From contig WRHA01000247.1 in the NCBI GenBank assembly GCA_009783395.1, positions 1 to 5,111 on the forward strand: 5,111 nucleotides of DNA, in the 5' to 3' direction. This stretch comes from Defluviitaleaceae bacterium (GTDB taxonomy: Bacteria > Bacillota > Clostridia > Lachnospirales > WQUN01). The position numbers and the translations under genes were made by a program. The notes under the pieces were generated by a model. The model was not told the DNA's origin, did not search any database, and saw nothing but the letters and a program-made list of their open reading frames with translations. Position 1 is the first letter of the stretch. Each line of letters opens with the position of its first letter. This document shows, in pieces, positions 1 to 2,879 of the stretch.

Positions 1-398
1 GATTTAATCCCGCCGATGAAGTTACGCAAATCCAGTTTAATAATCTGGTAAATGCAGTTGCGCAAAATCAGACGACGGTTACGATGAATGCGAATCTTCC
101 CGCTTCTGCCGCGCAATCCATGACACGCGCACGCATTTTTGCACAGCCCGATTTTACGCGTGAGGTCGCTCTTGATATTCTTGTGCGCTTGTATGAAACG
201 CGTACACGGCAAATTTTAACACCAATGACAGCGGTCGATTCCATTCCGGGAATGCAAAACGCCGATCCTTCACTGCACCGAAACCTGCGCATCGCCGCCG
301 ATCTCGGCTTCATAACAGGTCCGGTTGAACCCGAAGGCGCGCTGACGATGGGCGAAATGATGAACATTTTGGACATTATTATCCAAGACGCACGATAA
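1..398 (+). CDS. SLH-domain (S-layer homology) surface protein, C-terminal fragment
   Basis: The reading frame is open from the left edge (first full codon at position 3) to TAA at 396-398, giving 131 C-terminal residues; the start lies outside the window. The fragment looks like degenerate SLH repeats, the modules that anchor exported proteins to secondary cell-wall polymers in Gram-positives. Residues 1-20 (FNPADEVTQIQFNNLVNAVA) match the end of a repeat, with the F-P-acidic-V-T pattern. Residues 51-66 (FTREVALDILVRLYET) match the helix that normally reads 'TR-E-A--IL-RLY'. Residues 82-127 carry the last repeat, with the classic 'A-DLG-ITG---P-G-LT-GEMM-ILDIII' pattern. SLH repeats often sit at the very C-terminus, as here. 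The N-terminal functional part is not visible, so the protein's specific job is unknown. A strong hairpin directly follows the gene. Confidence 0.75.
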   Translation, partial: FNPADEVTQIQFNNLVNAVAQNQTTVTMNANLPASAAQSMTRARIFAQPDFTREVALDILVRLYETRTRQILTPMTAVDSIPGMQNADPSLHRNLRIAADLGFITGPVEPEGALTMGEMMNILDIIIQDAR

Positions 399-400
399 GT

Positions 401-443
401 AAAAAAATTTTGGGGGGAGATACTAATTCTCCCCCAAATTTTA
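401..443 (+). terminator. Hairpin after the SLH gene, probably bidirectional terminator
   Basis: The arms GGGGGAGA (413-420) and TCTCCCCC (428-435) are perfectly complementary around a 7-nt loop (421-427). Outside them an A/T part, AAAATTTT on the left and AAATTTT on the right, can extend the stem with a bulge. Read on +, the stem is followed by AAATTTTATT. Read on -, it is followed by AAAA and then seven T, which is the better U-tract. It therefore fits termination of the SLH gene on + and could also stop leftward transcripts arriving from the flagellar operon. It ends just before the ribosome binding site of the methyltransferase gene. Confidence 0.7.
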
Positions 444-445
444 TT

Positions 446-452
446 GGAGTGA
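446..452 (+). promoter_or_regulatory. Ribosome binding site deciding the GTG start of the methyltransferase
   Basis: GGAGTGA lies with its GGAG core 8 nt before the GTG at 458. The frame is open further upstream through the terminator hairpin (a TTG at 410 is possible), but that part has no ribosome binding site of its own and encodes only hairpin sequence. GTG 458 is therefore preferred. Confidence 0.7.
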
Positions 453-457
453 TTTTT

Positions 458-1327
458 GTGAAAAATACAGATGAAACGAGAAATGTAGGGCAGTTTATTC
501 CGCTGCATTATCATTTTCATATGCTTAACGCTGAAGAGCGAATGAATGCGTTTAGAACTGCGATTGAGCTAATTGTACAGCCGGGTGATACGGTGCTTGA
601 GCTTGGCGGCGGAACGGGTGTGCTGTCATTCTTTGCCGCACAAAAAGCCGCGAGGGTTTTTTGTGTAGAATATAACTTGGACTTGGTTGACGCGGCGCGA
701 GAGCTGTTGAAACAAAACCCGAACGGCGATAAGGTTGAGGTTATACATGCCGATGGGTTTGAGTACATGCCGCCACAGCCTGTTCATGTTGTGGTTTGCG
801 AAATGTTGCATGTCGGGCTTTTGCGCGAGAAGCAGTTGGAGATGATCGACTCATTTAAAACGCGCTACAGCAAAGCTTTTCCCCAAAGTCCTATGCCGAT
901 TTTTATACCGGGCGCAACGTTTCAAGCGATCCAGCCCGTTCAGCAGGATTTTAATTTTAGCGGATATTACGCGCCGGTGGTTCAAATCCAAGACGCATAT
1001 GGCAGTTGGCCAAAAACCGAGGCACTTGGCAATCCGGTTATTTATCAACAAATTATGTACGATCAGCCGTATTCGCTCGAGTGCAAGTGGAACGGCGTTT
1101 TGCAGATTGACACGCCCGGAAAATTTAATGCATTGCGCGTGATAACAAAGAGCATTTTGGCTGTTATGCCTGAAACGAAAGCCTTGGTGGATTGGCACAA
1201 TCATTACATGATCCACCCGCTTGGCAGTGAAATCGCGGTTGAGCAGGGGCAGACTTTTGAGGTCGGCATTGATTATATGTCAGGCGCGCCGCTTACAGCG
1301 TTTAAGCCGGAAGTACGCCCATGCTGA
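458..1327 (+). CDS. Class I SAM-dependent methyltransferase, PRMT-like
   Basis: A 289-residue protein with a GTG start supported by GGAG 8 nt upstream. The N-terminal half is a Rossmann SAM-binding domain: motif I VLELGGGTG (46-54), the acidic end of strand 2 at E71 in VFCVEYN, and acidic D99 in HADG. Several features resemble protein arginine methyltransferases. R28 in HMLNAEERMNAFRTAI lies where PRMTs have the Arg contacting SAM. E115 and E124 in CEMLHVGLLRE have the E-x8-E spacing of the PRMT double-E loop. The C-terminal half (about 150-289) is beta-rich and contains VDWHNHYMIHPLG (244-256), which can be aligned with the PRMT THW loop, with Asp in place of His. The N-terminal YFxxY helix of PRMTs is not evident. 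The substrate is unknown; protein Arg methylation is a hypothesis and an RNA or small-molecule substrate remains possible. The gene overlaps the downstream GNAT gene by 7 nt, implying co-translation. The methyltransferase fold is near certain; the PRMT assignment is moderate. Confidence 0.8.
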   Translation: MKNTDETRNVGQFIPLHYHFHMLNAEERMNAFRTAIELIVQPGDTVLELGGGTGVLSFFAAQKAARVFCVEYNLDLVDAARELLKQNPNGDKVEVIHADGFEYMPPQPVHVVVCEMLHVGLLREKQLEMIDSFKTRYSKAFPQSPMPIFIPGATFQAIQPVQQDFNFSGYYAPVVQIQDAYGSWPKTEALGNPVIYQQIMYDQPYSLECKWNGVLQIDTPGKFNALRVITKSILAVMPETKALVDWHNHYMIHPLGSEIAVEQGQTFEVGIDYMSGAPLTAFKPEVRPC

Positions 1328-1758
1328 TAATGTACAAAGAGGAGCATCTGCCCACATGCGCAAAAATTTACGTCGATGCATTTAATGCACCGCCGTTGAG
1401 TTATGATTTTTTAACACCGGAAAAAGCCGAGCGATATTTGCGCGATTTAGCGCGCACGCCCGGCTTTTTGGGTTACGTATGTTTTGTGGACGAGGTGATT
1501 AAGGCATTTTGCTTCGGTAAGCTTGATGATTATTTTGACGGAACGATGTTTGAAGTGTCGGAGCTTGCTGTTTCGCCCGAGCTTCACGGGTGCGGGCTCG
1601 GCACGGAGATTATGCGCCAAATGGAAATAAAACTAGCCGGGTATGGGGTGCAGGCTGTAAGCCTAAACACCTCACGAAATCTCCCGGCTTTTAATTTTTA
1701 CAAGAAGAACGGCTACGAAGAACTTAACGAGAGCGTATCACTTATGAAGCAGCTTTAG
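1321..1758 (+). CDS. GNAT-family N-acetyltransferase
   Basis: A 145-residue protein of standard single-domain GNAT length; the family transfers acetyl from acetyl-CoA to an amine. The N-terminus (MYKEEHLPTCAKIYVDAFN, 4-22) fits the usual first strand and helix. Motif A is clear at 78-94: EVSELAVSPELHGCGLG, with strand 4 followed by the Q/R-x-x-G-x-G/A-type pyrophosphate loop (HGCGLG). The motif B region is at 112-135 and includes NLPAFNFYKKNGYEEL, the common C-terminal 'A--FY-k-GF' signature. ATG 1321 is preferred over ATG 1330 because GGAAG at 1309-1313 is well placed for 1321. The start overlaps the methyltransferase stop by 7 nt, so the two form one operon. The 3' end overlaps fliS, on the opposite strand, by 17 bp. 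The substrate cannot be read from the sequence. Confidence 0.88.
   Translation: MLIMYKEEHLPTCAKIYVDAFNAPPLSYDFLTPEKAERYLRDLARTPGFLGYVCFVDEVIKAFCFGKLDDYFDGTMFEVSELAVSPELHGCGLGTEIMRQMEIKLAGYGVQAVSLNTSRNLPAFNFYKKNGYEELNESVSLMKQL
1635..1699. terminator. Terminator-like multi-stem hairpin inside the GNAT gene
   Basis: Three nested stems share one axis: AGCCGGG (1635-1641) with CCCGGCT (1683-1689); GGGGTG (1645-1650) with CACCTC (1668-1673, one G-T pair); and AGGCT (1652-1656) with AGCCT (1660-1664) closing on GTA. On + the outer stem is followed by TTTTAATTTTT (to 1699). On - it is followed by AGTTTTATTT (1634 down to 1625). On the minus strand it begins about 50 nt beyond the fliS stop, so it is my best candidate for the end of the flagellar transcript. 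The internal loops make it weaker than a textbook terminator, and it must also satisfy GNAT coding. Confidence 0.4.
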
Positions 1759-2122
1759 CCAGCTTCATCGCTTCTTTCCATGTGTCGCGCAATTCGCGGA
1801 ACATGCTCAAAATCTCGTTAAGAATTTCCACGTCTTTTTCCAAGTTACCCTCAACAAGTCTGTTGTACATATAGTCGTAAAGCAAGTTTAGGTTTTCCGA
1901 AACTTCGTAATCGTGGTTCAGTGTAATCTGAAACTCGCGTACGATGTCTTCGACCCGTTGAATCAGGTTATTCGCTTTAACGATGTCGTTTTTTTCTACA
2001 GCAACGATAGCCTGATTCAAGAACTTAATTCCACCTTCATAAAGCATAAGCGTAAGCTCTTCCTTGCTTGCAGTTTCGACTTGCTTTTGAAGCACTTGCA
2101 TTTTTGGATTATGAGTTATCAA
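1742..2122 (-). CDS. fliS: Flagellin export chaperone FliS
   Basis: A 126-residue protein, the usual FliS size. FliS binds the C-terminal part of flagellin in the cytoplasm, prevents premature polymerisation and delivers it to the flagellar type III export apparatus. The N-terminal signature is clear: NPKMQVLQKQVETASKEELTL followed by MLYEGGIKFLNQAI (26-39), close to the family pattern 'NPY--Y----V-TAS-EELTLMLYdGaikfl'. The remainder is all-helical, with LIQRVEDIVREFQITLN (53-69), a YEVSENLNLLYDYMYNRL segment (72-89) and a C-terminal helix ending DTWKEA. The start is TTG at 2122, chosen because AAGGAG lies 8 nt upstream and because the family normally has residues before NPY; the first ATG (codon 8) has no ribosome binding site. 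It is the last gene of the minus-strand operon and overlaps the convergent GNAT gene. Confidence 0.95.
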   Translation of the reverse strand: MITHNPKMQVLQKQVETASKEELTLMLYEGGIKFLNQAIVAVEKNDIVKANNLIQRVEDIVREFQITLNHDYEVSENLNLLYDYMYNRLVEGNLEKDVEILNEILSMFRELRDTWKEAMKLAKAAS

Positions 2123-2130
2123 TTTTTTGA

Positions 2131-2136
2131 CTCCTT
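2131..2136 (-). promoter_or_regulatory. fliS ribosome binding site fused to the flaG stop codon
   Basis: On the minus strand the sequence reads TAAGGAG, where TAA (2135-2137) ends flaG and AAGGAG is the Shine-Dalgarno sequence 8 nt before TTG 2122. This supports the TTG start and suggests that ribosomes finishing flaG re-initiate on fliS. Confidence 0.75.
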
Positions 2137-2476
2137 ATCCTCTTGTGTTTACAAAAATACCGACCATTTCCAGCATGTTCGCGTGTGCATCCAAAACCTC
2201 TTGCGGCGGAATTTCGCGAACCACTTCATTTGTTCGCGAATCGTACACCGTTACAACGACGCGATTTGTTGCCTCGTGGTGACGAATGTCTAAATGCCTA
2301 CCGTACGTGCCGAGAGACGCATTTACTTCGCGCACGGCGCGCTGGAGCAATGCCTCGCTACGCGGTTCCTCGCGGCGTTCCGGCGGAGCCGGTGCAGGTG
2401 TAGACACCGGAGTTGGCATTGGTGGCGCCGGAGCCGGTGTTGCGTAAGTGGTTCCACTTGCTTGATTAACATCCAT
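2135..2476 (-). CDS. flaG: FlaG-family flagellar protein with proline-rich N-terminus
   Basis: A 113-residue protein. The C-terminal half (about 43-113) is the FlaG domain: LQRAVREVNASLG, then HLDIRHHEATNRVVVTVYDS, and the diagnostic TNEVVREIPPQEVLDAHANM (82-101), matching 'TGEVIREIPPE--L--' of the family, ending near GIFVNTRG. FlaG proteins are flagellum-associated, commonly encoded beside fliD, and linked to filament length or cap function; the molecular role is not well settled. Residues 11-36 form a proline/alanine-rich, probably disordered segment with two copies of TPAPAPP (13-19 and 26-32), longer and more proline-rich than I expect for FlaG. The start is ATG 2476, with AAGGAGG 8 nt upstream; an in-frame TTG at 2506 would lie inside the upstream gene and before that ribosome binding site, so it is rejected. 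It sits between the FliT-like gene (13 nt gap) and fliS (12 nt gap). Confidence 0.9.
   Translation of the reverse strand: MDVNQASGTTYATPAPAPPMPTPVSTPAPAPPERREEPRSEALLQRAVREVNASLGTYGRHLDIRHHEATNRVVVTVYDSRTNEVVREIPPQEVLDAHANMLEMVGIFVNTRG
2381..2440 (-). repeat. Short TPAPAPP tandem repeat in FlaG
   Basis: Two identical heptapeptides TPAPAPP, 13 residues apart, encoded by GC-rich GCC/CCG-type codons. The codons differ slightly between the copies, so the DNA repeat is imperfect. The segment probably forms a flexible linker before the FlaG domain. Confidence 0.6.
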
Positions 2477-2484
2477 GTTGTTGT

Positions 2485-2491
2485 CCTCCTT
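2485..2491 (-). promoter_or_regulatory. flaG ribosome binding site fused to the FliT-like stop codon
   Basis: The minus strand reads TAAGGAGG, in which TAA (2490-2492) is the stop of the FliT-like gene and AAGGAGG is a near-perfect Shine-Dalgarno sequence 8 nt before ATG 2476. It fixes the flaG start and implies translational coupling. Confidence 0.8.
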
Positions 2492-2879
2492 ATTGTTTAA
2501 AGTCAAACTTACTTGAAACCTCGTCTGTCGACAGGGGATTATATCCGGCGTTGAGGCGTTGCCCCTGCTTTACTTCCTTATATGACGCTTTTGCATTTTT
2601 GTGCAAATGCTCAATAAGCCGCACGTGTTTCTTGTAGATTGCAGTAATTTCCTCAATGGTTTCTATTATTTTTTTGAATTCCGCGGAAGAACGCTCGTCT
2701 TCGTCAAGTTGGAGCTTTAAGTCCGTGAGCTCATCTATCAAAGATGCGTGCTCATCCAAAAACTCCATATAGGCGTCAAGCTCGGTTTCTTCCTGCTCCT
2801 TATCACCTGTAAACACAAGCTTCTTTGCCCGCGCAAGTATTTGGTCGGCAATTTCCTGTGCTTGACTCAATGCTGTCAT
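2490..2879 (-). CDS. FliT-like flagellar chaperone
   Basis: A 129-residue, highly charged protein predicted to be all-helical, with no signal peptide or membrane segment. Helices appear at about 3-24, 33-58 (acidic, DAYMEFLDEHASLIDELTDL) and 64-105. The tail is NPLSTDEVSSKFDFKQ. FliT proteins are small helical export chaperones for the cap protein FliD and, in some bacteria, regulators of flagellar genes. The assignment rests mainly on position and architecture: the ATG overlaps the fliD TGA as ATGA, so it is made together with its presumed client, and the size and the 'fl-eh--LIdeL' helix pattern with an 'SS-FDF' tail resemble FliT-like proteins of Bacillota. No good Shine-Dalgarno sequence precedes the ATG, so initiation probably depends on ribosomes ending fliD. 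FliT sequences are very divergent, so an unrelated flagellar-operon protein cannot be excluded. Confidence 0.65.
   Translation of the reverse strand: MTALSQAQEIADQILARAKKLVFTGDKEQEETELDAYMEFLDEHASLIDELTDLKLQLDEDERSSAEFKKIIETIEEITAIYKKHVRLIEHLHKNAKASYKEVKQGQRLNAGYNPLSTDEVSSKFDFKQ

Noticed and set aside
369..399. Possible promoter TTGGAC with GATAAG before the methyltransferase
   Set aside because: The -35 match is poor, the spacer is 19 nt, and the downstream hairpin would lie in the leader; not strong enough to list.
68..520. A 150-codon minus-strand open frame across the SLH gene end and the hairpin
   Set aside because: It crosses the terminator and is opposite SLH coding sequence, with no start signal or recognisable domain.
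1744..1768. Inverted repeat ATGAAGC / GCTTCAT around the convergent stop codons
   Set aside because: The stem is 7 bp with an 11-nt loop and no T-tract on either side, so it is not credible as a terminator; both arms are explained by coding.
1913..2293. A 126-codon plus-strand open frame opposite fliS and flaG
   Set aside because: Both minus-strand genes are well supported; this frame is Phe/His/Cys-rich without a family match.
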